Assembly: GCA_943356445.1 (NCBI GenBank)
Contig: CALREZ010000007.1
Span: 1-45,701 of the forward strand
Reading direction: 5' to 3'
DNA from: Candidatus Nomurabacteria bacterium
GTDB taxonomy: Bacteria > Patescibacteriota > Minisyncoccia > Phycocordibacterales > CAIJYI01
Length of the DNA: 45,701 bases
Part shown: one piece after another, positions 15,159-22,989 of the stretch
Layout of the letters: each line of letters opens with the position of its first letter
Numbering within the stretch: the first letter of the stretch is position 1
Position numbers and translations under genes: made by a program
The notes under the pieces: generated by a model
The model's database searches: none
Told to the model about the DNA's origin: nothing
Seen by the model: only the letters and a program-made list of their open reading frames with translations

Positions 15159-16277
15159 TTATTGCCTTTCTTCCCTGCGAATGTGTTCCAAGAGAAGAGA
15201 AAGTTCATCAAGTGAAAGCGCGATTTTTTTTCCGCTTTGGTCGGTTACGAAACTGTTACTGACGCGGCGGTCTTCCCAACCGTTCTCTTTTTTCTCCATT
15301 TCCCAATTTTCGGGATTATTGATGGTTTCTTCCAACTCTTTCAGACGTGCCGCCGTACTCAAAAAATCGGTATACATATCGTAGAGAGAGATAGGCGTGG
15401 ATGCAGCGCCATTAACCTCGCCGAGAGTGCTTCTTGTCTGTTCCGCCCGTCCATAGGTGGAGTGTTTGGAAAATACGTTATACCCGAAGAAGATAAGCGG
15501 AGCGACGGCCCAAAATTGTCCGTAGAGTCCAAGCCAAACCTCAAACCAAAACTGATTGAAGAACAAACGAAAGTTGGCTTTCCTCATTTTCTTCATGAGT
15601 TTTTCCAGATTCGGAATGGAATCATCCCGGTTTTTATTCCGCTGAACATGTTCTATCCCGCTTCGGTAAAAACCTCTCGCCGTTCTGATGTCGTACCGGC
15701 ATTTTTCCAGATTGATACCGATCAATTTGGAGATAAGAAAGCCGACAAGACAAACGGCAAAAACGATCCACACGAGCATTCCCGGAATATGACCGAAAGA
15801 AAAGAAATTGAAGTACTTGCTCGCTATCCATAATTTCGGAACACCGGTTACGAGAACGATAGAAGCCCGCACGGCAGCCTTGGCCATTTCCAAAAATTTC
15901 AGAGTGAAAGCCTCGGCGCTGTCCTGCAGCCTTTCCGCCGGATTACTGACATCCCGCAAAGTTTTATTCCAGTTCGGCAGATAAAAAAACGTGATGGCTT
16001 CATACCAAAACCAGCAGAAGACTCGCGATGCGACATTAAGGAATGATTGTATGAGGATAAATAATCCGGCAATAACCACTCCTTCGTACATGAAATTCTG
16101 AATAAATTCCGGGGTCGTAAATTGTTCGGCTCCCGACACCACTCCGCCCACCGTAAGCATCCAGTCAGCGAAACGCCAAGCAGTAAGCACTTGGAACAGG
16201 AGTAAAGCAAATATGGAAATGATCCCTCCATACGCCGGAAGCGCCCATTTCCAGCTTAAAAAGAAAGACCGAAACAT
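15159..16277 (-). CDS. SbmA/BacA-family inner-membrane transporter (second copy)
   Basis: 372 residues with the same layout as the gene at 4124-5161: an N-terminal FFLSWKWALPAYGG (compare FFRSKEWALWAYGG), WYEAITFFYLPNWN (compare WREAITFNYLPRW), an AERLQDSAEAFTLKFLE segment and a C-terminal RLKELEETINNPENWE. It carries a longer soluble C-terminal tail. The two copies are clearly homologous but diverged, so they may handle different peptides. AAGGAGG precedes the ATG. It stands alone with no neighbouring peptide or toxin gene. Confidence 0.87.
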   Translation of the reverse strand: MFRSFFLSWKWALPAYGGIISIFALLLFQVLTAWRFADWMLTVGGVVSGAEQFTTPEFIQNFMYEGVVIAGLFILIQSFLNVASRVFCWFWYEAITFFYLPNWNKTLRDVSNPAERLQDSAEAFTLKFLEMAKAAVRASIVLVTGVPKLWIASKYFNFFSFGHIPGMLVWIVFAVCLVGFLISKLIGINLEKCRYDIRTARGFYRSGIEHVQRNKNRDDSIPNLEKLMKKMRKANFRLFFNQFWFEVWLGLYGQFWAVAPLIFFGYNVFSKHSTYGRAEQTRSTLGEVNGAASTPISLYDMYTDFLSTAARLKELEETINNPENWEMEKKENGWEDRRVSNSFVTDQSGKKIALSLDELSLLLEHIRREERQ

Positions 16278-16361
16278 AACCGCCTCCTTAAACAGGGGTT
16301 AAAAATCAAAGAAAATTCTAATTTCAAAGTACCACGATTTTAGAGTTTTTGCAAGAAGTAT

Positions 16362-16390
16362 TTGACTTATTACGTTTCCAGTTATATTAT
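16362..16390 (+). promoter_or_regulatory. Promoter of the 42-residue protein gene
   Basis: TTGACT (16362-16367), 17 bases, TATTAT (16385-16390). Confidence 0.65.
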
Positions 16391-16422
16391 TTAAGCAGAT
16401 AAATAACCGTGGGTACATTCGT

Positions 16423-16551
16423 ATGTGGGAATTCATAAAGTATTCAGTGTTTGCTGATCACCAAATTTTAGCCTTGGGAACATTATTCACCGCAATCAGT
16501 CTCTATTACGCATTGCGAAGTTTTATGCTTTTTCTAAAAAGCAAAAAATAG
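16423..16551 (+). CDS. 42-residue single-span membrane protein
   Basis: Function not recognised. The protein has one hydrophobic helix (about residues 15-38: ILALGTLFTAISLYYALRSF) and a basic tail KSKK, which predicts a cytosolic C-terminus. It lies between a 17-bp-spaced promoter and a hairpin terminator, which is the main support for it being real. No Shine-Dalgarno is visible before the ATG, so the start is uncertain. Confidence 0.6.
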   Translation: MWEFIKYSVFADHQILALGTLFTAISLYYALRSFMLFLKSKK

Positions 16552-16560
16552 CAACAAATC

Positions 16561-16595
16561 AAAAGCCGCCCTATTCCAGGACGGCTTTTCTTTTT
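16561..16595. terminator. Terminator between the 42-residue gene and the Smr gene
   Basis: Hairpin AAAAGCCG...CGGCTTTT with a further CCT/AGG pairing inside, then a pyrimidine run. It can work for both convergent genes. Confidence 0.75.
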
Positions 16596-16604
16596 TCTTG
16601 TTGC

Positions 16605-16883
16605 TTATTTCTTTTTTCTTTCCATTATATACACTTCCAATGCTCCCTCTCCTCCATCTTGAATTTTTGATTGATTGAACTTAATGTTCTTCTCTTCCAG
16701 ATAATTCTTCACAAAAGGCTGGAGTATCGGCCCATGTTCACGATAGCTGCACTTCCCGGTAATCATCCGAATGTGAGAATACTTCTTTTCCGCGATTATT
16801 GTATCAAGCAAAACTTTCGCCTCGGCAATAGTTTTTCCGTGCAGATCTATTATAATTTCCGGCGTCTTCTGATACTTATTCAT
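16605..16883 (-). CDS. Smr-domain protein
   Basis: A 92-residue stand-alone Smr domain. IIDLHGKTIAEAKVLLD, HIRMITGKCS, GPILQPFVKNYLE and GGEGALEVYI match the domain, which in characterised proteins is a nuclease or RNA-binding module (MutS2 C-terminus, and SmrB, which cuts mRNA at collided ribosomes). The D-L-H motif and the GGEGA loop are intact. ATG at 16883 is preferred over an in-frame TTG eight codons upstream, which overlaps the -10 box (TATACT at 16896-16901). Confidence 0.9.
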   Translation of the reverse strand: MNKYQKTPEIIIDLHGKTIAEAKVLLDTIIAEKKYSHIRMITGKCSYREHGPILQPFVKNYLEEKNIKFNQSKIQDGGEGALEVYIMERKKK

Positions 16884-16914
16884 AAAAGTATTTTCAGTAT
16901 ATATCAAACCAAAA

Positions 16915-16940
16915 ACTCCGGCAAAGCGCCGGAGTTTTTT
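16915..16940 (-). terminator. Terminator of dnaK
   Basis: Stem ACTCCGGC/GCCGGAGT with a GC-containing loop. On the minus strand it is followed by TTTTTGG. Confidence 0.8.
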
Positions 16941-16948
16941 CTTATATC

Positions 16949-18844
16949 TTATTCCTTGAAGTCTGCATCGCGGACGTTCTCGGATCCCTTGTCAGGATTT
17001 TCTCCTCCTTCCGTTTTCGGAGCTTCGCCCGGTTTCGGTTCTTCCTTCGCCATGGCGTCGCCGATCTTCATAAGTTCTTCAGAAAGTTCATCCACTGCTT
17101 TTTTGAGAACATCTTTATCGGTACTGTCTTTCAAATCTTTGAGCGCGATTATCTTTCCTTCAACGGAAGTTTTTACTTCGGCGGGAACTTTATCGCCGGC
17201 ATCTTTGAGCGCTTTTTCCGCGGTATAGATCAAGGTCTCGGTGTGGTTCTTGAGTTCTATCATTTCCTGTTTCTGTTTGTCGGCTTCCGCATAAATCTCG
17301 GCATCTTTCTTCATTTTTTCAATGTCCTCTTTAGAGAGTCCCGAAGAAGCGGTGATGCGGATGGACTGTTCTTTTCCAGTAGTTTTCTCTCTCGCTTTGA
17401 CGGAGAGAATTCCGTTCGCATCAATATCAAACGTCACTTCCACTTGCGGAGTTCCGCGGTGCGCCGGCGGAATGCCGTCCAAGATAAATCTTCCGAGAGA
17501 TTTATTGTCCGAGACCATCGGTCGTTCCCCTTGAACGATGTGGATTTCCACGGAAGTCTGATTATCGGCCGCCGTTGAAAATACCTGTGATTTTGAAGCC
17601 GGGATAGTGGTGTTTCTTTCAATGAGTTTGGTGGCAACGCCTCCGAGCGTTTCAATGCCGAGAGAAAGCGGGATAACGTCAAGCAAAAGCACGTCCTTCA
17701 CTTCTCCTTGCATAATGCCTCCCTGAATGGAAGCGCCGAGGGCGACGACTTCGTCCGGGTTGATGGTGCGATTCGGTTCCTTTCCGAAGAATTTTCTGAC
17801 CGCGTCAACGATTGCCGGCATTCTGGTCTGCCCTCCGACCAAGATGACTTCATCAATTTCAGAGACTTTGAAACCGGAAGCATCCATGGCGCGCTTGGCG
17901 ATATCAATGGAACGAGCGATATATTTTGAAGCGAGTTCTTCCAGCTTCGCGCGAGACATCTTCATGAGCAAGTGGCGAGGACCGGAAGCATCGGAAGTAA
18001 TGAACGGGATGTTTATTTCCACTTCCATAGATGTGGAAAGTTCGTGCTTCGCTTTCTCGGCAGCTTCTTTCAAACGCTGAACAGCCAGCACGTCTTTCGT
18101 AATATCAATTCCCTGTTCTTTTTTGAATTCATCGCCGATCCATCGGATGATATCCTGGTCAATATCTTCACCCCCCATATGGACGTCGCCATCGGTTGAT
18201 TTCACTTCAATGACATCGTCTCCCACTTCAAGAACGGAAACGTCAAACGTACCGCCTCCGAAGTCATAGACCGCGATCTTTTCATTTTTCTTTTTGTTGA
18301 AACCGTAAGCGAGAGCGGCAGCCGTCGGTTCATTGATAACGCGGCGGACGTTGAATCCCGCAATCTCTCCCGCGTCTTTAGTAGCCTTTCTTTGAGAGTC
18401 GCTGAAGTATGCCGGAACGGTAATGACCGCTTCATCTATTTTTTCTCCCAGCTTCGCTTCCGCGTCTTGTTTCAGTTTCTGAAGAACCATCGCGGAAATC
18501 TCTTGAGGGCGGTAGAATTTGTCGTTCATTTTAACCTTTACCCCGACTCCGTCATCAGCCTTCTCTATGGCGAACGCCACGATGTTTTTGTCCTTCTGGA
18601 CGCCTTCATCGGTAAAAGCGTGTCCAATGAGCCTCTTGACCCCATGGAGCGTATTCTGGGGGTTGGTTACGGCCTGTCTTTTGGCTACGGCGCCGACAAG
18701 ACGTTCGCCGTTCTTGGCAATTGCAACAATGGAAGGAGTGGTTCTCGCGCCTTCAATGTTCTCAATGATTTTCGCCTCCCCGCCCTGCATGACCGCCATG
18801 GCGGAGTTCGTGGTTCCCAAGTCTATTCCAATTATTTTTGACAT
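16949..18844 (-). CDS. dnaK: Chaperone DnaK (Hsp70)
   Basis: An ATP-dependent folding chaperone of 631 residues. The nucleotide-binding domain starts [18 protein letters not shown] and contains [20 protein letters not shown] and [10 protein letters not shown]. The substrate domain has [22 protein letters not shown], and the C-terminus ends in an acidic, Pro/Gly-rich tail. The start at 18844 is fixed by family alignment; an upstream extension in the same frame runs through a repeat. Its exchange factor grpE lies upstream at 19350, separated by a ribbon-helix-helix gene. No dnaJ is in the window. Confidence 0.98.
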   Translation of the reverse strand: MSKIIGIDLGTTNSAMAVMQGGEAKIIENIEGARTTPSIVAIAKNGERLVGAVAKRQAVTNPQNTLHGVKRLIGHAFTDEGVQKDKNIVAFAIEKADDGVGVKVKMNDKFYRPQEISAMVLQKLKQDAEAKLGEKIDEAVITVPAYFSDSQRKATKDAGEIAGFNVRRVINEPTAAALAYGFNKKKNEKIAVYDFGGGTFDVSVLEVGDDVIEVKSTDGDVHMGGEDIDQDIIRWIGDEFKKEQGIDITKDVLAVQRLKEAAEKAKHELSTSMEVEINIPFITSDASGPRHLLMKMSRAKLEELASKYIARSIDIAKRAMDASGFKVSEIDEVILVGGQTRMPAIVDAVRKFFGKEPNRTINPDEVVALGASIQGGIMQGEVKDVLLLDVIPLSLGIETLGGVATKLIERNTTIPASKSQVFSTAADNQTSVEIHIVQGERPMVSDNKSLGRFILDGIPPAHRGTPQVEVTFDIDANGILSVKAREKTTGKEQSIRITASSGLSKEDIEKMKKDAEIYAEADKQKQEMIELKNHTETLIYTAEKALKDAGDKVPAEVKTSVEGKIIALKDLKDSTDKDVLKKAVDELSEELMKIGDAMAKEEPKPGEAPKTEGGENPDKGSENVRDADFKE

Positions 18845-18885
18845 AAGTTTATATTGTTTAATTCCTAAATTTTTTAATTTCTCAC

Positions 18886-18961
18886 TCGTCATCCCGGGCA
18901 ACGACCCGGGATCCATGTCATTCGCCGTACGTGGATTCCGGATCAAAGTCCGGAATGACGA
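18886..18961. repeat. 76-bp REP/BIME-like composite hairpin upstream of dnaK
   Basis: Terminal inverted repeats TCGTCATCCCGG and CCGGAATGACGA (one mismatch) enclose two hairpins, CCCGGG/CCCGGG and ATTCCGGA/TCCGGAAT. This 'GTCATCCCGG...CCGGAATGAC' type of intergenic element is found in many unrelated bacteria. Only one copy is in this window. Confidence 0.8.
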
Positions 18962-18965
18962 ACGA

Positions 18966-19292
18966 TTATTTTTTATTTTTGCTTTTTGAATTTTGAATTA
19001 TCGGCGAGAGAATTTCTTCTTTTTCCTTTTTCTTTTTTGCTATTTGCTTTTTGCTTTTTTGCGGAGGCGCTTTCGCTTTCGGCAATCCGTCTTCTTCTTC
19101 ATACTCCTCTTCTCTTCGCGTCATCTTCATAACCATCTCATCGTTCACATACGCGCGCATCGCCGAACAAAGAACGGCTTTCAAAGTCATTCCTTCATGT
19201 TTCGCTTTCTCCAAAGCCGCGTCCTTTAATTCCGGATCGGTCTTGAAAACGATCTGTATCTCTTCGTGATGAATAACGATTCTTTTTACCAT
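18966..19292 (-). CDS. Ribbon-helix-helix (RelB/DinJ-like) protein without visible toxin
   Basis: 108 residues. The N-terminal half, [20 protein letters not shown] followed by [19 protein letters not shown], reads as a beta-strand, helix, turn, helix like RelB/DinJ antitoxins. The C-terminal half is a very Lys/Glu-rich tail ([13 protein letters not shown]), which could contact RNA or DNA. No toxin-like frame of 80-100 residues adjoins it; the neighbours are grpE and dnaK. Inverted repeats overlap its promoter, so autoregulation is likely. Its position in the chaperone cluster suggests either a captured orphan regulator or a chaperone-linked regulator. Confidence 0.75.
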   Translation of the reverse strand: MVKRIVIHHEEIQIVFKTDPELKDAALEKAKHEGMTLKAVLCSAMRAYVNDEMVMKMTRREEEYEEEDGLPKAKAPPQKSKKQIAKKKKEKEEILSPIIQNSKSKNKK

Positions 19293-19300
19293 AAAAAATA

Positions 19301-19345
19301 ATATAGCTTAGAACTATATTATAGCTATATGAAAAATGAAGTCAA
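19301..19345 (-). promoter_or_regulatory. Promoter and probable operator of the ribbon-helix-helix gene
   Basis: Minus strand TTGACT (19340-19345), 16 bases, TATAAT (19318-19323). A perfect palindrome TATAGCTATA (19320-19329) and an inverted repeat ATATAG (19301-19306) / CTATAT (19314-19319) cover the -10 box and start site, the usual arrangement for an autoregulating antitoxin-type protein. Confidence 0.65.
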
Positions 19346-19349
19346 GCAT

Positions 19350-19898
19350 TTAGCCTTTGACTCCGACTTTTACTTTGGGAGATCGTATTAAAGCGCCATT
19401 TAAGGTGTACCCTTTTTGGACGACTTCCAGAATTTTGTGATCGTCTTCTTCTTTTTCCACAGGTATGCTTTCTACACTGGTATGAATGTTCGGGTCAAAA
19501 GATTCTCCGACCGGGTTGAGTTGTTTCAAACCGTACTGTTCAAGCGTATTCAGAAGCTGACTGTAAATATATTCCACGCCGGTACGCCAGTTTTTGTCTA
19601 CTTTTTCCCAGGATTCTTTGTTGGCAAAAGCCATGTCAAAACTATCCGCGGAAGCGAGGATATCCAGTATCAGTTCTTTGTTGGCGGATTTTAGGAATTC
19701 GGCGCGGGATTTCTCTTCTTCCGTTCGCGCATTGATAAAATCAGCCTTGGCTCTCTGCCAGCCGGTCAAATACTCATCGCGTTCTTTTCTTGCCGTTTTA
19801 AGTTCGTCTTTGAGTTTTTTTATTTTCGCCAAAGGAGTTTCTTCGTCATGGTCTTCCTCCGGTTCAAAAGTGACATCGTCTTTTTCATCTTCATTCAT
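19350..19898 (-). CDS. grpE: Nucleotide exchange factor GrpE
   Basis: Releases ADP from DnaK. 182 residues: an acidic N-terminus, a long helix (KLKDELKTARKERDEYLTGWQRAKADFINARTEEE), then the beta domain with NPVGESFDPNIHTSVE and the ending VVQKGYTLNGALIRSPKVKV, all hallmarks of GrpE. It starts 5 bases after the stop of the preceding gene, so it is the third gene of an operon headed by two kinase-fold proteins. The usual heat-shock repressor HrcA is not in the window. Confidence 0.95.
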   Translation of the reverse strand: MNEDEKDDVTFEPEEDHDEETPLAKIKKLKDELKTARKERDEYLTGWQRAKADFINARTEEEKSRAEFLKSANKELILDILASADSFDMAFANKESWEKVDKNWRTGVEYIYSQLLNTLEQYGLKQLNPVGESFDPNIHTSVESIPVEKEEDDHKILEVVQKGYTLNGALIRSPKVKVGVKG

Positions 19899-19903
19899 AT
19901 GTA

Positions 19904-20689
19904 TTAGTTTTTAGCATTGATTATCTCAAAACGCAACGTCTTTGCTTTCCCATCTGAGGGTTCTGGCATCTCGGAAAGTATCTTGGAAAGAACGATATTT
20001 GCTTTCTCAAAGTTTTTATTTTCACCGGCAATTCTTTTTTTCAATTCCTGCATATTTGAAAAAATCAGCGAAGCATAATTCCAAAAATTCATTTCTTTGA
20101 AGTCTTGCTGTTCCTCGTTCCATTTTTTCATAAGAGGATCAACATCCACGATATATGGATGCGGTTCGGTATCGTTCTCCGCAGTTCCATACACCACTTG
20201 ACCGTTATTAAAATCTCCCCATGTATAACCGCTTTCGTTATAGGCATCGTAAAGAGACAAAAAAAGACCGGAAAACATGGCATCTATTTCCTCTAAAGCT
20301 TTTTCGTCAATGGAGTTCATTGCACGAAGGTTTTTTCCCATGATACGCTCGGTCGCAGCCATAAAAACCGGTTTGGATTCTTTCGGAACGCTGCTCTTCC
20401 ACTTCGGGTCATTTCCAACAAAATAGCTGGTCTTTGCCATTCTTATGCCGTATCGGTCTGCAAAATTTTGGAAAATTTTTGACTGTTCCGTCCAATACGC
20501 AATCGCATTTTCTGCCGTCTTTTTTCCGTCTATTTCTTTTACCGCAAGCGGTACGATTTTTCGTATAACCAATCCGGGGTGTTCGGGAAGATTAAAAAAC
20601 TCCGAAGAATATCCTTCTATATCGGATTCCTTCCAACTTTTAAACGGCGCTTTATCCGGTTTTTGTTCGTATTTTTCAAATGAATCCAT
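19904..20689 (-). CDS. Phosphotransferase-fold protein, paralogue B (grpE operon)
   Basis: 261 residues. It shares with its neighbour the stretch RYGIRMAKTSYFVGNDP, the hinge-like TERIMGKNL, TWGDFNNGQVVYG and YIVDVDP. These line up by eye with an aminoglycoside-phosphotransferase or protein-kinase fold: VIRK (strand 3 lysine), the hinge, the catalytic loop HGDxxxxN and the metal-binding D. In this copy the catalytic-loop H is W and the N is Q, so activity is uncertain. It begins 8 bases after paralogue A and ends 5 bases before grpE. The fold is inference and no named family is claimed. Confidence 0.7.
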   Translation of the reverse strand: MDSFEKYEQKPDKAPFKSWKESDIEGYSSEFFNLPEHPGLVIRKIVPLAVKEIDGKKTAENAIAYWTEQSKIFQNFADRYGIRMAKTSYFVGNDPKWKSSVPKESKPVFMAATERIMGKNLRAMNSIDEKALEEIDAMFSGLFLSLYDAYNESGYTWGDFNNGQVVYGTAENDTEPHPYIVDVDPLMKKWNEEQQDFKEMNFWNYASLIFSNMQELKKRIAGENKNFEKANIVLSKILSEMPEPSDGKAKTLRFEIINAKN

Positions 20690-20697
20690 GAAATTTT

Positions 20698-21411
20698 TTA
20701 TGGCAAAGCAAAAAGTTCCCCTTTTATTGTATCTATTGCTTCCCGTGATTTTTTAAACCGATATCCCTTCTCATACGTCTTCTCCTCCAGCGTTTCAATC
20801 TGTGAAAGCAATATGAAGAGCCTGTTCCAAAATACGTGTTCTTTGCTGTCTTCCGAAACACTGCTCCAATCTATGATATCAGGATCAACATCCACCAAAT
20901 AGACTTCCGGTTTTTCATCCTCTTTGGTTTTTCCGAAGATAAACTGCGCATTTTTCGGATCGCTCCAAAAATAGCTGTTTTCTTTGTAAGAGTTAAAAAG
21001 ATCAAAAATAATTTTTGCGTAAACACCATCAGCCTTTTCTGCGGTTTCTTTGTCTAAAACCGTCATATCTTCCAAACTCTTTCCTTCTATCCGCTCGGTA
21101 ACGCCAAAAATCACCGGTCTGTCCCTCTCCGGATCTCTGCCGATCAAATAATCGGTTTTTGCCATCCGTATCCCGAGACGACCGATAATTTTCTTAAATT
21201 CACTCAAGCGGTGATGGAGAAACTCGGCTTTTTCATGAATGCTCGCCGTCTCCGCTTTTTCATCATCCATATTCACAAAAGATTTGCGGACAACAACGTC
21301 CGGTCTTTCCGGGATATTATAAAACACGGAAGTATTCCCTCTGATATCCGAACTCCGCAATCTGGTAAAAGGATGATCTTCCTTTTCTTCGTTAAGCCTT
21401 GTTTTTTCCAT
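20698..21411 (-). CDS. Phosphotransferase-fold protein, paralogue A (first gene of the grpE operon)
   Basis: 237 residues, clearly paralogous to the next gene: RLGIRMAKTDYLIGRDP, TERIEGKSL, FWSDPKNAQFIFG and YLVDVDP sit at matching spacing. As in paralogue B, the position of the catalytic histidine is aromatic (FWSD) and the second metal-ligand Asn is Gln, while both aspartates remain. It could be a pseudokinase or a divergent small-molecule kinase. Start 21411 follows TACAAT (21418-21423) by 6 bases, itself directly after the terminator of the upstream gene, so the transcript is probably leaderless. Confidence 0.7.
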   Translation of the reverse strand: MEKTRLNEEKEDHPFTRLRSSDIRGNTSVFYNIPERPDVVVRKSFVNMDDEKAETASIHEKAEFLHHRLSEFKKIIGRLGIRMAKTDYLIGRDPERDRPVIFGVTERIEGKSLEDMTVLDKETAEKADGVYAKIIFDLFNSYKENSYFWSDPKNAQFIFGKTKEDEKPEVYLVDVDPDIIDWSSVSEDSKEHVFWNRLFILLSQIETLEEKTYEKGYRFKKSREAIDTIKGELFALP

Positions 21412-21417
21412 GGGTTC

Positions 21418-21423
21418 ATTGTA
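21418..21423 (-). promoter_or_regulatory. -10 box of the grpE operon
   Basis: TACAAT on the minus strand, 6 bases before the ATG of the first gene. The -35 region (TTTTCA at 21441-21446) overlaps the preceding terminator hairpin and is weak. No CIRCE-type inverted repeat is seen. Confidence 0.5.
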
Positions 21424-21430
21424 GCAAAAA

Positions 21431-21456
21431 ATCACCCTGATGAAAATCAGGGTGAT
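21431..21456 (-). terminator. Terminator of the zincin gene
   Basis: Stem ATCACCCTGAT/ATCAGGGTGAT with a 4-base loop. On the minus strand it is followed by TTTTTTGC and then the next gene's -10 box. Confidence 0.9.
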
Positions 21457-21465
21457 GGGGAGATG

Positions 21466-22071
21466 TTATCGTTTCCATTGGTTGAAAAATCCGTCAAAAT
21501 ATCCGAAAATTTCAGGTGATTTTTGATAGAGTTCCAGTTTGTTGTGCGTCCGATAGTCATCGCTGACAAAACGCTCCGGATGGCAAAACGCTTCTCCCGC
21601 GACCGCAAATTTTTCCCATTGATTCAGCTCGGCATACCAGTCCAAAGATCTTCCTTTTGGGAGATTATCACTTAAAAAAGGAAATCTCTTTCTGGGATTC
21701 TCAAGACAAAACGCATAGTCTATCAAGTGAAAAAATTCGTGAATCGCTACCGAATGCGGGTATCCCCTCTTCAAAAAATCTGTTCCGTCGGTGACAAGCA
21801 CAAAATGGACTCGCCCGTTTTCCGGATAAAGATACACATGGCTATTTTCCATTGAGGTTCTTCCATCGTCATTCGTACAAATTTCCAAACCGTTTCTCAC
21901 AAAAAATAACGTATTGTTCGCCTCGCAGACATGGATTTTTCCTCCATGTTCAAAAACAAATTTCAATAACGCGGGAGGAAAAACAGAAAGTTCCTCTGCG
22001 ATCGCGGGAATCAGATCGGCTGTGTGCCGATCGGCAATAAATACATTTTCAAAGATATTGCTCATTGGCAC
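21466..22071 (-). CDS. Small zincin metallopeptidase (anthrax lethal-factor-like domain)
   Basis: 201 residues. HEFFHLIDYAF gives the HExxH zinc motif, and EKFAVAGEAF about 45 residues later supplies a probable third ligand, E. The arrangement H-E-x-x-H-x(2)-D ... E-x-F-A resembles the catalytic domain of the anthrax lethal factor / Pro-Pro-endopeptidase group. There is no signal peptide, so it acts in the cytosol or is exported by another route. The start is GTG at 22071 or ATG at 22065; AAAGGA upstream fits either. The substrate is unknown. Confidence 0.78.
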   Translation of the reverse strand: MPMSNIFENVFIADRHTADLIPAIAEELSVFPPALLKFVFEHGGKIHVCEANNTLFFVRNGLEICTNDDGRTSMENSHVYLYPENGRVHFVLVTDGTDFLKRGYPHSVAIHEFFHLIDYAFCLENPRKRFPFLSDNLPKGRSLDWYAELNQWEKFAVAGEAFCHPERFVSDDYRTHNKLELYQKSPEIFGYFDGFFNQWKR

Positions 22072-22135
22072 CAGTTCCTTTTGAAGTTAAACCGGGTAGA
22101 ATGGTAACACGAAAAATACAATTTTGCAAAACAAC

Positions 22136-22167
22136 AAAAAAGCCCGGCGTTTCCGTCGTGCTTTTTT
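22136..22167 (-). terminator. Terminator of the rplM-rpsI end of the ribosomal operon
   Basis: Hairpin AAAAAGC...GCTTTTT with GGCG/CGTC pairing inside, followed on the minus strand by TTTTTTG. Confidence 0.7.
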
Positions 22168-22191
22168 CTTTTTTCCTATTGTTTTTTCCGT

Positions 22192-22614
22192 TTAGCGCTT
22201 TGCCCACTGTGCGGCTTTGCGTGCTTTCTTCAATCCGAATTTTCTTCTTTCTTTGGCTCTCGGATCTCTTTTTAAGAATCCTTCTTTTTTCAATTTAACT
22301 CTGGTTGCCGGAGTCGTATCGTACTCAACGATGGCGCGGGCGATTCCGTGACGAAGAGCTTCTGCCTGCGAGTGGATGCCTCCTCCGCTTATTTTAGCGG
22401 AAACGGCAAATCCGGTCGGGAGCTTGGCGGTATTGAAAGCTTCAAAAACGATTCCTCTCATTTCTTCGGTCGGGAAGTATTCGGAAGAATCTTTGCCGTT
22501 GACGATAACGACGGTCTTGGCGGCCGGAACAATCCTGACGGATGCCGTGGAAGTTTTTCTTCGTCCGATACCTTTATTGAACTTTTCGTTCTTTGTTTCT
22601 GTCTTTGTTGGCAT
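22192..22614 (-). CDS. rpsI: Small ribosomal subunit protein uS9
   Basis: 140 residues. GIGRRKTSTASVRIVP, the GGGIHSQAEALRHGIARAI core and the C-terminal GLKKARKAAQWAKR tail, which reaches the P-site tRNA, identify S9. It follows rplM by 11 bases, the standard L13-S9 pair, and is the last gene of the ribosomal run. Confidence 0.98.
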   Translation of the reverse strand: MPTKTETKNEKFNKGIGRRKTSTASVRIVPAAKTVVIVNGKDSSEYFPTEEMRGIVFEAFNTAKLPTGFAVSAKISGGGIHSQAEALRHGIARAIVEYDTTPATRVKLKKEGFLKRDPRAKERRKFGLKKARKAAQWAKR

Positions 22615-22625
22615 AGTATTTAAAT

Positions 22626-22982
22626 TTAATCGGCAACTTCAAGATTCTTCATAATTTTCGCGCGCAATCGGTTGGACGGAACCATGCCGTATATCGCTTT
22701 TATAAAAATCTCTTTGTAACCCTTGATGGCGATAACTTCTTCCATGCGGCGTTCGCGAAGTCCTCCCGGATACCCGGAGTATCTCTTGTATACTTTGTCG
22801 GTAAGTTTTTTCGGGTCAATGGAAACCTTGGACGCATTGATAATGCGCACCTTTTCGCCGTTTATCGCGTTTCGCTGAAAAGCGGGGGTATCTTTGCCAA
22901 TCAGATGCTTTGCAGCCTCGGTGGCGATTCTTCCCAATTTCTTTCCTTCCGCGTCAATTGTGTAGATTGTCGTATTCGTCAT
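22626..22982 (-). CDS. rplM: Large ribosomal subunit protein uL13
   Basis: 118 residues, slightly short for the family. It starts MTNTTIYTIDAEGKKLGRIATEAAKHLIGK; KRYSGYPGGLRER and AIYGMVPSNRLRAKIMKNLEV are diagnostic. The ATG at 22982 is preferred over an in-frame alternative 7 codons upstream, because TATAAT (22989-22994) lies between them, 6 bases before the ATG and inside the end of rplQ. That may be an internal promoter, although its -35 is poor. Confidence 0.97.
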   Translation of the reverse strand: MTNTTIYTIDAEGKKLGRIATEAAKHLIGKDTPAFQRNAINGEKVRIINASKVSIDPKKLTDKVYKRYSGYPGGLRERRMEEVIAIKGYKEIFIKAIYGMVPSNRLRAKIMKNLEVAD

Positions 22983-22989
22983 GGTATTA

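Larger units (their letters stand above)
16278..16604. other. Region between the second SbmA-like gene and the Smr gene
   Basis: It holds one small cassette on the plus strand: promoter, a 42-residue membrane protein gene and a terminator, each listed separately. Nothing else was found. Confidence 0.6.

Noticed and set aside
18845-18946. N-terminal extension of DnaK up to 18946
   Set aside because: The extra residues come from reading through the REP-like repeat; the family start [14 protein letters not shown] is at 18844.
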